From positions 1-64,000 of the IMG/VR virus record IMGVR_UViG_3300044627_004527: 64,000 nt of DNA; one strand, written 5' to 3'. The notes beneath the pieces are model-generated. The model did not search any database, was not told the DNA's origin, and saw nothing but the letters and a program-made list of their open reading frames with translations. Positions 17,549 through 26,953 of the stretch are shown in pieces. The position numbers and the translations under genes were made by a program. Positions within the stretch are counted from its first letter, which is position 1, and every line of letters begins with the position of its first letter. This DNA is from a virus.

Positions 17549-18217
17549 ATGCTCAGCTATCAGCAGATCATGGCAAAGCTCATGCTCCGAGATGACTTCA
17601 AGGGCTTGAGCGACAGCCACAAGACCAACGTGATCCAGCGCCTGGGCTTCACCAGCGACTTGACACGACTGTCGGTGGACGGCAAGCTCGGGCCAAAGAC
17701 GCTCGGCGGCAAGTTCCTCGACATCGACCTCATCACAACGCCCGCCGCAAAGATCGCGCTCAATGAGCTCGTCGCGATGAGCCAGGAGGTGGGTGGATCC
17801 AATATGGGTCCATTCGTTCAGAAATACTTCAGGATGAAGAAGCTGCCAACAAAGAACGCAGGTGCCTTCTGCGCCGGTGGAGCTTCTTACTGCCTGAGAG
17901 AGGGTTACCCAGGAGAGGGCACGCCCTATCTCCTGGGAGCGCAGCGCCTGGGCAGAGCGGTCGCAGCAAAGGGTGCTGGGCAACACAGCATCCAGCACGC
18001 GAAGCCTGATGACCTGCTGATCTGGAACCGAGAGACATCCACTCCCGGCACAGGTCACGTCGAGGTGACTGTGCATGTCACAGATGACATCGTGTTCACG
18101 ATCGGCTTCAACGTCGGCAGGTATCCAGCTCCAACACGAGTCTTCATCAACAAGAAGAGCGATCCTTCGCGCGGAAAGGGCAATGAGTTCCTGTTCTGCG
18201 CTCGCTGGAAGAAGTGA
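17549..18217 (+). CDS. endolysin, CHAP-type amidase/peptidase with N-terminal peptidoglycan-binding-like region
   Basis: At 222 residues, the N-terminal part includes LSVDGKLGPKTLG, like peptidoglycan-binding domains. The C-terminal part has a CHAP-like core: GAFCAGGASYCL with the candidate catalytic Cys, then KPDDLLIWNR and GTGHVEV with the candidate His. No signal peptide is visible, so release needs a holin. It is the last plus-strand gene, followed by the two-way terminator. Confidence 0.78.
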   Translation: MLSYQQIMAKLMLRDDFKGLSDSHKTNVIQRLGFTSDLTRLSVDGKLGPKTLGGKFLDIDLITTPAAKIALNELVAMSQEVGGSNMGPFVQKYFRMKKLPTKNAGAFCAGGASYCLREGYPGEGTPYLLGAQRLGRAVAAKGAGQHSIQHAKPDDLLIWNRETSTPGTGHVEVTVHVTDDIVFTIGFNVGRYPAPTRVFINKKSDPSRGKGNEFLFCARWKK

Positions 18218-18233
18218 TCGACAGATGAAACAC

Positions 18234-18268
18234 AAAAAGACCCTGGCAGAGTATGCCAGGGTCTTTTT
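18234..18268. terminator. bidirectional terminator between convergent transcription units
   Basis: AAAAAGACCCTGGCA pairs with TGCCAGGGTCTTTTT around a five-base loop. The A tract on one side and T tract on the other let it end both the endolysin unit and the minus-strand unit whose last stop is at 18287. Confidence 0.9.
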
Positions 18269-18286
18269 ATATCATCAGAAGAAGGA

Positions 18287-19282
18287 TCAGCCCTTTCGCT
18301 CAATAGAGCGGTCTTGTTCGTGTGGGAGCTTCTTCTCGGCTCGCGCCTGCTCGTCGCCTGCGTCAAGGATCGACTGGATGATCTTGTCAACGCTTGGCAG
18401 GTGCTTTGTCGAGTTCATCAGCTCCTCGATGTCAAGCTCTCTTTTTCTTGCATCGGCATCAATCTGGCGCTCATACTCTTCGATCTGCGCATTCCAGCCA
18501 TCGGTCAGATCGGGCTCTTGACGAGTAATGGTGGTCTGACTCGAAAGCCATTGCGCTCGACGCTGCCGACGAATCTCAGAAGGGCGTCTCGCCACACCAT
18601 CCAGGCCTACCCAATTGTCCATAGGAGCTCTCCAGTCGTATCCATTGGGGAAGTACCAGGCTGAGTCTGGCTTGGCGCCAGAAACGTCTCCAGAGAGCTC
18701 TTTGGGGCCTTCCTGAGCCTCCTGGATGTCGCCAGGACCCGCTGTATCGCCAACAGCGGAGATTCGGCCCTTCCTGTCTTGCCACTCCTGAGATCGCTGA
18801 GCTCGGTCCCTCTCGGCTTGTTCTCGGCGAGCCAAACGCTTCTCAGCGGCCTCTCTCTTGTCCCGCAGTGCCTGCCGCTCTTTCTCCAGGAGCTCCCGAG
18901 CCAGAGAGGGCGCCTTGTAGACTTGACTGGCCACCCACTTCACGGCCTTGATCGAAAACTCGTAGACGAGTGCGATAAACATTGCCGCTGCGATCAGTCC
19001 GGCAACAGCCGTGACAGCCATGATCAGGCCAAAGAAGGACCAGAGGAATGCGTTCCAGATCCAGACCAGGTGAGAGGGTGGTTGGTGCAAGTTCGGCCAG
19101 TACAGCGTAGGGAGGGGCTCTCTTGGAGGACCAAAGATAGTGACAAAGAAAGCCGCGATCCAGTTGCCTGCGAACGGCGCCAGCGTGACGAACGCAAATT
19201 TGCCAGCTTTGATCAGCGGCCACTCAAGATATGACCACAGGATCATTCGCCATAACTTGATGGTATTGCTAGGGCTTTTCAT
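18287..19282 (-). CDS. membrane protein with long coiled-coil tail
   Basis: At 331 residues (MKSPSNTIKLW), the N-terminal 150 residues hold two or three hydrophobic spans, one near FVTLAPFAGNWIAAFFV and a long one near GLIMAVTAVAGLIAAAMFIA. The rest is a charged coiled coil (LLEKERQALRDKREAAEKRL). The start at 19282 is chosen because AAGGAAG lies just upstream; ATG 19285 is also possible. It overlaps the end of the next upstream gene. Function unknown. Confidence 0.65.
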   Translation of the reverse strand: MKSPSNTIKLWRMILWSYLEWPLIKAGKFAFVTLAPFAGNWIAAFFVTIFGPPREPLPTLYWPNLHQPPSHLVWIWNAFLWSFFGLIMAVTAVAGLIAAAMFIALVYEFSIKAVKWVASQVYKAPSLARELLEKERQALRDKREAAEKRLARREQAERDRAQRSQEWQDRKGRISAVGDTAGPGDIQEAQEGPKELSGDVSGAKPDSAWYFPNGYDWRAPMDNWVGLDGVARRPSEIRRQRRAQWLSSQTTITRQEPDLTDGWNAQIEEYERQIDADARKRELDIEELMNSTKHLPSVDKIIQSILDAGDEQARAEKKLPHEQDRSIERKG

Positions 19283-20741
19283 CATCTTCCTTCTTGTTTT
19301 GTTCGTCTTTTGGATACGTCCCAGCATAGAACGACTGGAAGGTCACCTCGGGCGAGGAGCGCTCTGGACCGGCCATGACACGTCTCAGGTCTTCGAGAAT
19401 CTGAGCGCCCGATCGGCTGGGACTTTGCCAGGGGTTTTCCGTTGCCGTGCTGTCCATGATGACGCCCATGACCTCGTTGGCAAAGCTGGCAGAGTCGGCG
19501 GCATCATTTTGGCGCCTCACCCTCACGAGCCGTCCTGTCAGGTCTGCCGGATGGATTCCAGACGAGTCAGGGCTGAAGACAGCTTCCTGTCTTGTCGGTC
19601 GTGGCGTGTTGATCTGGCTATTCGGGATCCTTAACTGGCCTTCAGCGATCGTCTGACTCATCCGGCGAACAGCGTCTGTTCTGTCAGGCCAGGCGATGTT
19701 GGTGTTCCCAAGAACCTGCTCAACATACGGCCTCATGGCGCCGGAGATCTCTCCTTGGATATGAGTCGTGTTGAAAAATGACAGCTCGTCAAGCATGAAA
19801 GGAGTTGATACCAACCCTATTCTGCTTGAGATGCTTGAGTCAGTGTCTGGCTTGGCCTCCCAGCTTGTGAGCTCGTTGAGCCTCTCTGCGGTCGTATATG
19901 CAAACGGTTGACACACCACATTGAGAGAGCGCCGAAGCTCTTCCCGCCCAACATCACTGTTGAAGATTCGGCGGTGATTGACCTCGCTGAGGACATGCTG
20001 AGCAGTATACAGCTCATCGAGCTCGGCGCAGCGCTGAACAAACTGACCTGTTGCTTGTGCAAACGTCTGCATATGCGGAGGCCAGAAGCTTAGCAGGTGG
20101 CCAGCTCGCTCCTTGCTTGGCTTGCTCTCTGCCATCAGAGATCGCCACTCTCCGATGAAGGCGTTATTGTCGATGGCCAGGCTCAAGCCTTCGATGATCC
20201 AGTGGCCGAGCACGATGTTCGCCTGCATCCCGAACGGATCGGTTCCGGCGATGACCGCATCAGCACAGCGCTTGGCAACCACCATCGCATCATCATTGTG
20301 CGGGATGCGGATCAGACTGAACTCAATCTCGGGGTGTCTCGGCTCGTTCTCCACCCAGGCAAGCGTCCGTCGATTGCCCATGACGACAGAGATGAGCGAG
20401 CGATTGCGCTGCTTCGGACCGAAGTAACCGCGCTCCCCTTCGTTGTGGCCATTCTCTTTTGAGAAGTGACTTGACAGCCACTGGTGGGCAAATTCATCGA
20501 CTCTCTCTTGCCAGAGACGAGCAGGATCCCGCAGGTCAAAGTCGTTGACCATCGTCGGCTTGAGCTTGCCGGTGTATCTCCAGATCATCTCGAAGCGACC
20601 GGCATCCTCATTGTAGGAGATCAGATTCGATCTGAGGATGCTGGACCCGCCAAGATCTGAATCGAAGAGAGCGGGCTCGCCTCTGTGCGTCAGGACAGGC
20701 AGCGATCGCAAGCGGATCTTTTGCTCATCAGTTTTTTCCAC
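19269..20741 (-). CDS. hypothetical protein (490 aa, GTG start)
   Basis: No recognised domain; soluble, mixed alpha/beta. The GTG at 20741 is preceded by GGAGG with good spacing, which decides against the longer frame. It overlaps the membrane protein genes on both sides, so these three belong together and may form a membrane-associated complex. Confidence 0.65.
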   Translation of the reverse strand: MEKTDEQKIRLRSLPVLTHRGEPALFDSDLGGSSILRSNLISYNEDAGRFEMIWRYTGKLKPTMVNDFDLRDPARLWQERVDEFAHQWLSSHFSKENGHNEGERGYFGPKQRNRSLISVVMGNRRTLAWVENEPRHPEIEFSLIRIPHNDDAMVVAKRCADAVIAGTDPFGMQANIVLGHWIIEGLSLAIDNNAFIGEWRSLMAESKPSKERAGHLLSFWPPHMQTFAQATGQFVQRCAELDELYTAQHVLSEVNHRRIFNSDVGREELRRSLNVVCQPFAYTTAERLNELTSWEAKPDTDSSISSRIGLVSTPFMLDELSFFNTTHIQGEISGAMRPYVEQVLGNTNIAWPDRTDAVRRMSQTIAEGQLRIPNSQINTPRPTRQEAVFSPDSSGIHPADLTGRLVRVRRQNDAADSASFANEVMGVIMDSTATENPWQSPSRSGAQILEDLRRVMAGPERSSPEVTFQSFYAGTYPKDEQNKKEDDEKP

Positions 20742-21114
20742 GAGAGCCTCCGTTGGAGGAGAACACCATGCTTGCAAACGTGAGCCCGAGGCCAAGCGCG
20801 AGCCAGAGCTTGATCTCGTTGCCAGCGATGGTCATGGTCGAGTCGGTGCTCAGGAAGCACGCGAACGTCATGAAGGTGAGCAGCAGCCAGAAGAGCGCCC
20901 TGATGCCGAAGGCGATCGCAAAGGTCAGCACGAAGGTGACCACCGTGACAAGGGCCAGGGACAAACCTCCGCCCACGAGGATGAGGGCAGCGAGCACGCT
21001 GTCGACCGCTGATCCGATGATCTTCATGATCTTCTTGTACAGCGTCTGCACGCGCCCTTCTACGGTCAAACGGAGCTCGATCTCGTCACTGCTGTCGGTG
21101 TGTTTGTTCTTCAT
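20728..21114 (-). CDS. small membrane protein (128 aa)
   Basis: About three hydrophobic segments (SVLAALILVGGGLSLALV, a second ending FWLLLTFMTFACF, and LWLALGLGLTFASM) after a charged N-terminus. A GGAGAG site precedes ATG 21114. Size and shape would allow a holin, but it is not near the endolysin. Confidence 0.65.
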   Translation of the reverse strand: MKNKHTDSSDEIELRLTVEGRVQTLYKKIMKIIGSAVDSVLAALILVGGGLSLALVTVVTFVLTFAIAFGIRALFWLLLTFMTFACFLSTDSTMTIAGNEIKLWLALGLGLTFASMVFSSNGGSRGKN

Positions 21115-21115
21115 A

Positions 21116-22516
21116 TCATCTCTCCTGGAGGTAGTAGCGGCGGTAGCACTCGATCGAGTCATGATGCAGCTCGACCATCGAGATTGTCTTATTGAGCTCC
21201 TGACGGCTCTTTGTGACCAGTCCGGCAGTTGAAACAGCCTCAACGCTCTTGAACCTTTTGGCGATCTGAGCCTTGAGGAGGCCCACAGAGGTTTCTGCGC
21301 TCGGGAGCGGCGAGTAATAATGAGTTCGCTGGAGCGTCAGCGCTTGAGGACGCCAGGAAGCTGCTCCGAAGATGCCATTGTGGGGCTGGAGCATCCTGAG
21401 AGAAGGGCATCCAGAAGGCTCCAGGAGCTCCACAGGGCCTTTGTAAGAGATCAGCGAGGGTAGAGACAGCCTTGGGAAGTTCCAGGCCAGCACATGGTGC
21501 TCAAGGCTTGCGTGACGCCACCAACTCGGCGGGCTATACAGGCCATGAAAATGACCGTACAGCTCCTCGGTGTGTTTTGGCGTCATTCCGAAGACAGCGG
21601 CAGCAGAACGCGCGACCTCCTCGTCTTCGATGCGATAGAAGGTCTTGAGCCGGTCTGTGGCTGATGCGTAGCGCAAAGCCTGCTCGTTGAGCGTTCCCTC
21701 GGTCAGCCTGAACCCGATGGGCGCTGTCTTGTCTCCGACTCTTACCTCTCCACTATTCAGTGGCCAGGTCAGCACGTCGCTCATCGACTGCGAGATGGAC
21801 AGGAACTGAACCCCCTCTGGCAGCTTGATTGTGCCATCGAGCAGCATCCGCGAGAGGTCGTGATTGTAGCCTGCCTGGATGCGCAGCCACGTCAGGTTGC
21901 GCAACGAGGTCAGATCGAGGCCATCTTTGATCTCTGATAGCTCAACGCCGATATAGAGTCCGCGCCAGTTGCGCATCACATCTCGATCTGCCAATGCCTC
22001 CTTGAAGATCCTCAGGCTCTGGGCGTTCTGGATCTGATAGGTGACCTGGCAGATCTGGCGCATCGCGAAGAGGATGTCAGTGTTGCCTTCAAGCGCATTA
22101 TCTCTGTTATCAGATTTGCGGATAGGCATACACTGATCACCCATCAGGGCGTAAATGCCGCCCATAATGATCGATTTGGCATTCGTCTTATCGATCCTCT
22201 TTAACTGATCGATGGAGCCATAGTGCCAGCCATTGCCCTCTGCGTTCGAGCAGGCATGAAAGAAGTCAAAACGAGCCTCAGGGTTGTAGTGAGATGAGGC
22301 TGGCTTGATGACGAAGGGCCGCTCCTCCTCGAACATCATGGGGTGGGCATATGCTTGAATGGCAGACACAACCTCGTCGAAGAACTGCTCGGGCGACAGA
22401 TGACCTTCGATGACAGACGTCGCGATTTGAGAGACCAGTGTCTCTGTCTGCGCTGTGATGATGTAGCGCTTCTGCATGTGCTGCCTGATGGCGCTCATCA
22501 AAGTGTTGATGTTCAT
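21116..22516 (-). CDS. leucine-rich-repeat-like protein, paralogue 1
   Basis: At 466 residues, a helical N-terminus precedes LRR-like strands such as DLTSLRNLTWLRIQAG and LPEGVQFLSISQSM. The same pattern and general layout appear in the proteins at 26950 and 28125. The repeats are irregular and a standard LRR search might miss them. A protein-binding role is inferred from the fold. It lies directly downstream of the NADAR and DUF262 genes. Confidence 0.6.
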   Translation of the reverse strand: MNINTLMSAIRQHMQKRYIITAQTETLVSQIATSVIEGHLSPEQFFDEVVSAIQAYAHPMMFEEERPFVIKPASSHYNPEARFDFFHACSNAEGNGWHYGSIDQLKRIDKTNAKSIIMGGIYALMGDQCMPIRKSDNRDNALEGNTDILFAMRQICQVTYQIQNAQSLRIFKEALADRDVMRNWRGLYIGVELSEIKDGLDLTSLRNLTWLRIQAGYNHDLSRMLLDGTIKLPEGVQFLSISQSMSDVLTWPLNSGEVRVGDKTAPIGFRLTEGTLNEQALRYASATDRLKTFYRIEDEEVARSAAAVFGMTPKHTEELYGHFHGLYSPPSWWRHASLEHHVLAWNFPRLSLPSLISYKGPVELLEPSGCPSLRMLQPHNGIFGAASWRPQALTLQRTHYYSPLPSAETSVGLLKAQIAKRFKSVEAVSTAGLVTKSRQELNKTISMVELHHDSIECYRRYYLQER

Positions 22517-22517
22517 A

Positions 22518-22787
22518 TCAGCCTCTCGCGTACAGGATGTCGAACATCTGAGACCGCTCTTCAGGCTTCATGCTGTCTGACACCTTCTTCAAGCCGTCAA
22601 TCAGCGCGAAGCCCTTGCCCCTCGATTCTGGATCAGAGGAGTTCAGCAGCTTTGCGGCCTGGCAGGACGTGATGATGCAGTAGTGCGACTTCTCCTCGCC
22701 GCTCATCTTCTGGAGCTCCTTGATCTTGTCCTTGGAGAGCAGGTTCTCGTTCATGTAGTGCTGCTCGGTCTCTGTGGGCTTTCTCAT
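22518..22787 (-). CDS. small helical hypothetical protein (89 aa)
   Basis: Begins MRKPTETEQHYMNENLLSKD and is charged and helical. ATG 22787 overlaps the NADAR stop (ATGA), implying co-translation. No family recognised. Confidence 0.6.
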   Translation of the reverse strand: MRKPTETEQHYMNENLLSKDKIKELQKMSGEEKSHYCIITSCQAAKLLNSSDPESRGKGFALIDGLKKVSDSMKPEERSQMFDILYARG

Positions 22788-23392
22788 GTTCTCTTGAACT
22801 CCTCAGCGGTGATGATCTTGTCGACGAGCTTGACCTCAAACAACGGCTGCATAGACCAGAACTGATCGTCTGCGCGCAGGCCACCAGCCGCCTCGCGTGC
22901 CAGAGCCTCTTTATAGCACACTCTCAGCTCCATAAGCAAGCGACCAAGGATGTTTCTGCCAACCAGACGGTCGAGCTGGGGCACTGTGCCCCAGAAGGTG
23001 TCCTTGTGAGACCTCTCCACGATGTAACGGTCTCCTGTCTCAAGAAGCAGAGCACCAAAGGCCTTCTCATTGCAGATGAGCTTGCACTTGATGACCCACC
23101 GCATCACCTCGACGCGGATACTGTCCCAGTCTGCCCTGTGATCGGCTACACAGCTCTTGGCCTTGAGCTTCGAGGTGAAGGCGTTCTTGTCAGCGAGGAT
23201 GGCGGCCTGGACGTCAGAGCGGTCTGGCAGCTTCATCGCCTGATAGAGAGCCTCGGAGCTGAAGCACTGGAATCCGACGCATGAGATGGGGTATCCGCCT
23301 GCCATATTCGACAGGCCACCCCACTTCTCTTTTGTCTTGTGAAAGATGGCGACGGTGTCGTCCATCGGATAACTTCTTGTTTTGTCAGTCAT
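22784..23392 (-). CDS. NADAR-domain protein (YbiA-like)
   Basis: At 202 residues it shows NADAR motifs in order: WGGLSNM, FSSEALYQAMKL, a helical core ending WDSIRVEVMRWVIKCKL, LLETGDRYIVERS and DTFWG. NADAR proteins are N-glycosidases; some remove ADP-ribose from guanine or from DNA, and a T4-type NADAR protein (AdfN) blocks DarT-based phage defence. Its setting next to DUF262 and near a macrodomain fits counter-defence. An NAD-precursor or riboflavin-intermediate role is the alternative. Confidence 0.85.
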   Translation of the reverse strand: MTDKTRSYPMDDTVAIFHKTKEKWGGLSNMAGGYPISCVGFQCFSSEALYQAMKLPDRSDVQAAILADKNAFTSKLKAKSCVADHRADWDSIRVEVMRWVIKCKLICNEKAFGALLLETGDRYIVERSHKDTFWGTVPQLDRLVGRNILGRLLMELRVCYKEALAREAAGGLRADDQFWSMQPLFEVKLVDKIITAEEFKRT

Positions 23393-24501
23393 TTCTCTTC
23401 CTCTGCGAGCTTGTCCAGGAAGGACATATCGACGGGCACGCCAGCCATGTTGATGCGCTTGAACACCTTGACCGCCTCCTTGAGCGAGCCGCCTTCGCCA
23501 AGGCTGAAGCGATTCATTGCAAGGTTGGAGCGGCTGAGCAGCTTCTCTTCAAAGCTCTCGATCATGTCAGTGAAGTGCGAGATCTTATCCGCGTCCTCCT
23601 TGTTGTCGCCGATCTCCAGCGCCTCCTTGAAGCGCTCTCGGATCGAGCGGAGCTCAGCGGCGTTACTCCGCTCGATCTTCTGGATCTCTTTCTTGCGATC
23701 GCTCTTCTGCTTGGCCGTGTACTCGGCACCCCGAAGCGTCATGGGCGGCTCGGGTAGCTCGCGGATGAGCTGATTGGCTTCATTGTACTGGTCGAGCAGC
23801 TCGTCCTCGTTCTCCACGCGAGCAAAAGGAGAACCATGCCGCTCGCGGGTGCGATAGCGCATCATCTCTTCGTGCATACGGTAGCGCCACAGGGTCAGTG
23901 AAGAGGTCTTGCGAGAGATGCTGTTGAGATGCGGATCTTTGCAGGGCGCCAGAGCGGGCTTTGACAGCATGGCCTGGACTTTCTCAAGATCACGCCAGTT
24001 GGCCCCGAGCTTTCTGCCATCGCGAGAGAAGTGGTAAGCGTAGATCTCAGTGATGCTGATATACGGGAAGACATCACCATCACGCTCTTGCTGCTCAGCC
24101 GTCAGAACTTTCCAGTGGTCCGTCATAGGATTGTAGAGCAGTCGGTAGTCGCCGCTGACGAACAGCTTGTACAGCGTCTGAAGCCGCTGGGCGCCATCCA
24201 GCACATACAGATAGTCAGGCTTGATGCCACGATCAACGACGTGCTTGTGGCAGGCATCAACGCCTTCCTGGGTCAGCCACACGTTCTTGATCGGCAGAAG
24301 CGGGAGGCCTGCCGCGCCGATGGTGGTGATGGCTCCGATCGGGTATTGCTTGACCAGCGAGTCGATGAGCTCCTCAACATTGTCCTTGGTCCAGACGTAC
24401 TCGCGTTGGAACTCAGGGATCACGAGATCTCCCTGGATTACGCTGGTCAAAGCCCAGTAGATGGAGGTCGTCGCGATCCGCATCTCAATTTTTCTACTCA
24501 T
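23389..24501 (-). CDS. DUF262/GmrS-N-type (ParB-fold) protein
   Basis: At 370 residues, the N-terminal 130 residues match DUF262: IPEFQREYVWTKDNVEELID, then YPIGAITT, then YVLDGAQRLQTLYKLF (DGQQR-type nucleotide-binding motif). A second conserved element, AVKVFKRINMAGVPV, sits near the C-terminus as in other DUF262 proteins. The middle is a charged helical region. No HNH (DUF1524) nuclease domain is seen, so this resembles the GmrS half alone. It overlaps NADAR and the upstream gene by ATGA. Confidence 0.82.
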   Translation of the reverse strand: MSRKIEMRIATTSIYWALTSVIQGDLVIPEFQREYVWTKDNVEELIDSLVKQYPIGAITTIGAAGLPLLPIKNVWLTQEGVDACHKHVVDRGIKPDYLYVLDGAQRLQTLYKLFVSGDYRLLYNPMTDHWKVLTAEQQERDGDVFPYISITEIYAYHFSRDGRKLGANWRDLEKVQAMLSKPALAPCKDPHLNSISRKTSSLTLWRYRMHEEMMRYRTRERHGSPFARVENEDELLDQYNEANQLIRELPEPPMTLRGAEYTAKQKSDRKKEIQKIERSNAAELRSIRERFKEALEIGDNKEDADKISHFTDMIESFEEKLLSRSNLAMNRFSLGEGGSLKEAVKVFKRINMAGVPVDMSFLDKLAEEEK

Positions 24502-25220
24502 AGCAGCTTCCTCTTCTTCTCTTCGAGCTTTGCGATCTGAGCGTCGATCTCGTTGATCTCACGCAGAGTTGCCTTGTGCTTTTCTCGCATACTCAGCTTG
24601 CAGCGTTGGAAGTATTCGGTGAGGCTCTTCACCATATCTGCGCTGCGCGCGTTCAGCTTGCCATTCTTGAGGAAGAACGACTTCTGGCCATAGTTGTCGA
24701 CAACCGAAGACCTGAAGTTGTGATGCACACCACCGATCACCATCTCGATGACGAACGGCCAGTTATCGACAGACGCAGACGTTTGCGCCTCCAGGTGGCA
24801 GCTCACGTCGCTGTCAACAGTGATCGCGTCTTCAAGAGCGAATCGCAAGAGCTCTCCGACCTCGCCAGCTCGCAGTCTCATCTGATCATCGATCACATTG
24901 ACCGAGCTGGAGTAGCTGCCGACTGAGACGTCGTAGGAGACGAACTTGCTATCTTTGAGGGCATCAAAGCAGTCAGAGCCCTGCGGAGAGAAGCTCTGAT
25001 CCAGCTCGCTCAGTAGACAGCCGCCAGGATGAATGGACTCCATCTCAAGGGGCTTGGCGCTATCGTACTCCAACTCGATCTCCAGCTTCAGCACATTGCG
25101 GACCACTGGATGATGGCTGATGTCGATCCGGATCGATTCGCCTCGCATGTAAGTGTAAAGCTTGGTCAGCTTCATTGCGTCTTCCAAGCTCTCGATCTCA
25201 TTCACGTTCTTGTACGGCAT
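24498..25220 (-). CDS. hypothetical partner of the DUF262 protein (240 aa)
   Basis: Starts MPYKNVNEIESLEDAMKLTK after an AAGGAAAAGAAG site; beta-rich middle and a C-terminal coiled coil (EINEIDAQIAKLEEKKRKLL). It is the first gene after the promoter/terminator at 25253-25291 and is coupled to the DUF262 gene. No family recognised. Confidence 0.6.
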   Translation of the reverse strand: MPYKNVNEIESLEDAMKLTKLYTYMRGESIRIDISHHPVVRNVLKLEIELEYDSAKPLEMESIHPGGCLLSELDQSFSPQGSDCFDALKDSKFVSYDVSVGSYSSSVNVIDDQMRLRAGEVGELLRFALEDAITVDSDVSCHLEAQTSASVDNWPFVIEMVIGGVHHNFRSSVVDNYGQKSFFLKNGKLNARSADMVKSLTEYFQRCKLSMREKHKATLREINEIDAQIAKLEEKKRKLL

Positions 25221-25252
25221 CTTCTTTTCCTTTTGCTATGGTGACAGCTCGC

Positions 25253-25288
25253 CACAAAAAAGAGCCTACAATGAGGCTCTTTTTTGTG
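25253..25288 (-). terminator. terminator after the 25310-26953 gene
   Basis: CACAAAAAAGAGCCT pairs with AGGCTCTTTTTTGTG around ACAATG. It lies 20 bases past the stop at 25310 and has T-rich ends on both strands. It overlaps a candidate promoter. Confidence 0.85.
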
Positions 25289-25291
25289 CAA
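25263..25291 (-). promoter_or_regulatory. candidate promoter overlapping a terminator
   Basis: Read on the minus strand: CTAAAATCTCG, then TTGCAC, 17 bases, then TAGGCT. The upstream block is identical to that of the 58649-58677 promoter. The -10 keeps only the three key positions (T, A and final T), and it lies inside the hairpin. Confidence 0.45.
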
Positions 25292-25309
25292 CGAGATTTT
25301 AGTGATATT

Positions 25310-26953
25310 TTATTGATCATCCGACAAGCGGAAGATCTTGCCAAGAAGCGGTCCATCCTTGCCTTGCAGAGGCTCCAGCGCAGCAATGAGACGGCCATAC
25401 TCGCCAGGATGAATGGCGTTGAGGACCTGCTTGACACGCTCCGCGTGCCGCCTGTTCAGCCCAGGCGACATGAGCTCGACGGTCGCCATCGCCCACATCA
25501 GATCGCCGAGCCTCAGCGGCGCCTGGTGCTTGACGTGGACAACCAGACGCTTGTGGCTCTTGAACACCTCCATCGGCGTCATGCTGTCTGTCGACACGAT
25601 GTTCTCGTAGCTTCCATCGTAAAAGCCGGTCGAGAAGACAGCCGTGCAGTCCCACGACTGATGAGTGCTCGCCATGCTATCATTCTCTCCATAGGCCCAT
25701 TTGGCTCGGCGACGGAAGAACCGCTGCGACAGAAGTGATCGGCCATAAGCTTCGACAGGGCTCAGCTCACCAGCAACAGTTGGACCGTCGAAGAGTCGGT
25801 GTAGCGCAGTGCATCTGTCTTGCATCCTATCGGAAAGAGCGCTCAAGAGCTCTAGCTGAGGCACATAGGATCTGTATGTAGAGACTTTGTCATGAACGTC
25901 AATGTGCGAGTGCAGCACTGCCTTGCTGCGGTGGCCCATGTCGTTTTGCCAGACGATGACCTGGTGCTTCGATGCTTTTGACATGAAGAGAGAGATGACC
26001 TCTCCCACGATCTTGCTCGTCTGGCTCTGGCTCACAGCAGCCTCCCAGTCTTTGCAGACGTTGTAGAGCCGATCGTTCTTTTTGAGATTGGTCTTCTGTT
26101 CGCCAGAGTCTACCATCTTGCCGAACACCTGCGCAGCTCGATACCTGGACAGCGCGATCTCTGCGTGGACCTTGTTTCGAGTGCGGATCTCTTTGTTCAC
26201 GACATCGAGCTTGGCCATCGCCCTGCCCAGACGAAACCGAAAGTCAGGGTGGGCCTTGCTGCCGCCACGGTAGAGATGGTCGTACATCCAGACAGCGTCG
26301 TCGGCGAGCTGCCTGACGTCCTTCTCGACGTGCTGCTCGCGCGCCCAACCTTGCAGAGCAGGTCGGATCTCTTCTAACAGCGTCTCATTGCGCTCGATCG
26401 CTTTGGCTGCATCGGCCATGAGGTTGGCCGTGAACCACTCGTGATAGCCGAGGGCATCGAAATACTCTCCGAAAGAAGAGAAGATCTTGTAGATGGTGTC
26501 CTCTACGTCGTTGTTTTGCTTGAGATATTCTTCAGTCCACAGTCGAACAAGCCGGTGCAGATTGAGAAACGCTCTCGCAAGACCACGGTAGTATTCGTGG
26601 ATCTCTTCCATCTCTTCCACTGTATGGGCTTTATCAACCAGTCCCTTGTTGAGATTAAGAGGCCTGTCAAAGACCTTCTTTGGCTCAAGCGGCAAAGGCC
26701 CATAATTTTGCTCTGACAGGTGCAGGCCTTTGGGCGAGTCCACAAGCTCGGGCTCGTGACCAGCGCGGTCATTGGCTGCTGTTGCGATCTTCGCGCTGTC
26801 GAAGAAGACCATGAGCTGGTCCAGGTACTTCTCTTCCTCCGTCATAATGGAGCGGATGTGCCTCATCCTTGAGAGATGCGCAAGCCCCGAGTTGATAGAC
26901 TCCAATCCTGACTCAGCCTTGGCTGCAATCTTGTCCTTGATCTTCGAGATCAT
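25310..26953 (-). CDS. hypothetical protein (547 aa)
   Basis: Helical, soluble, no recognised domain. GGAGGATAA precedes ATG 26953, which overlaps the stop of the LRR-like gene upstream. It ends at the terminator 25253-25288, so it is the last gene of a unit with the two LRR-like genes. Confidence 0.65.
   Translation of the reverse strand: MISKIKDKIAAKAESGLESINSGLAHLSRMRHIRSIMTEEEKYLDQLMVFFDSAKIATAANDRAGHEPELVDSPKGLHLSEQNYGPLPLEPKKVFDRPLNLNKGLVDKAHTVEEMEEIHEYYRGLARAFLNLHRLVRLWTEEYLKQNNDVEDTIYKIFSSFGEYFDALGYHEWFTANLMADAAKAIERNETLLEEIRPALQGWAREQHVEKDVRQLADDAVWMYDHLYRGGSKAHPDFRFRLGRAMAKLDVVNKEIRTRNKVHAEIALSRYRAAQVFGKMVDSGEQKTNLKKNDRLYNVCKDWEAAVSQSQTSKIVGEVISLFMSKASKHQVIVWQNDMGHRSKAVLHSHIDVHDKVSTYRSYVPQLELLSALSDRMQDRCTALHRLFDGPTVAGELSPVEAYGRSLLSQRFFRRRAKWAYGENDSMASTHQSWDCTAVFSTGFYDGSYENIVSTDSMTPMEVFKSHKRLVVHVKHQAPLRLGDLMWAMATVELMSPGLNRRHAERVKQVLNAIHPGEYGRLIAALEPLQGKDGPLLGKIFRLSDDQ

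Noticed and set aside
16256-18235. Minus-strand open frame of 659 codons opposite the LamG-like protein and endolysin
   Set aside because: Both plus-strand genes have motifs and ribosome sites; the antisense frame has a biased, repetitive composition and no domain.
20728-21114. Holin for the endolysin
   Set aside because: Three spans would fit, but it is on the opposite strand, in a different unit, and has no other holin mark.
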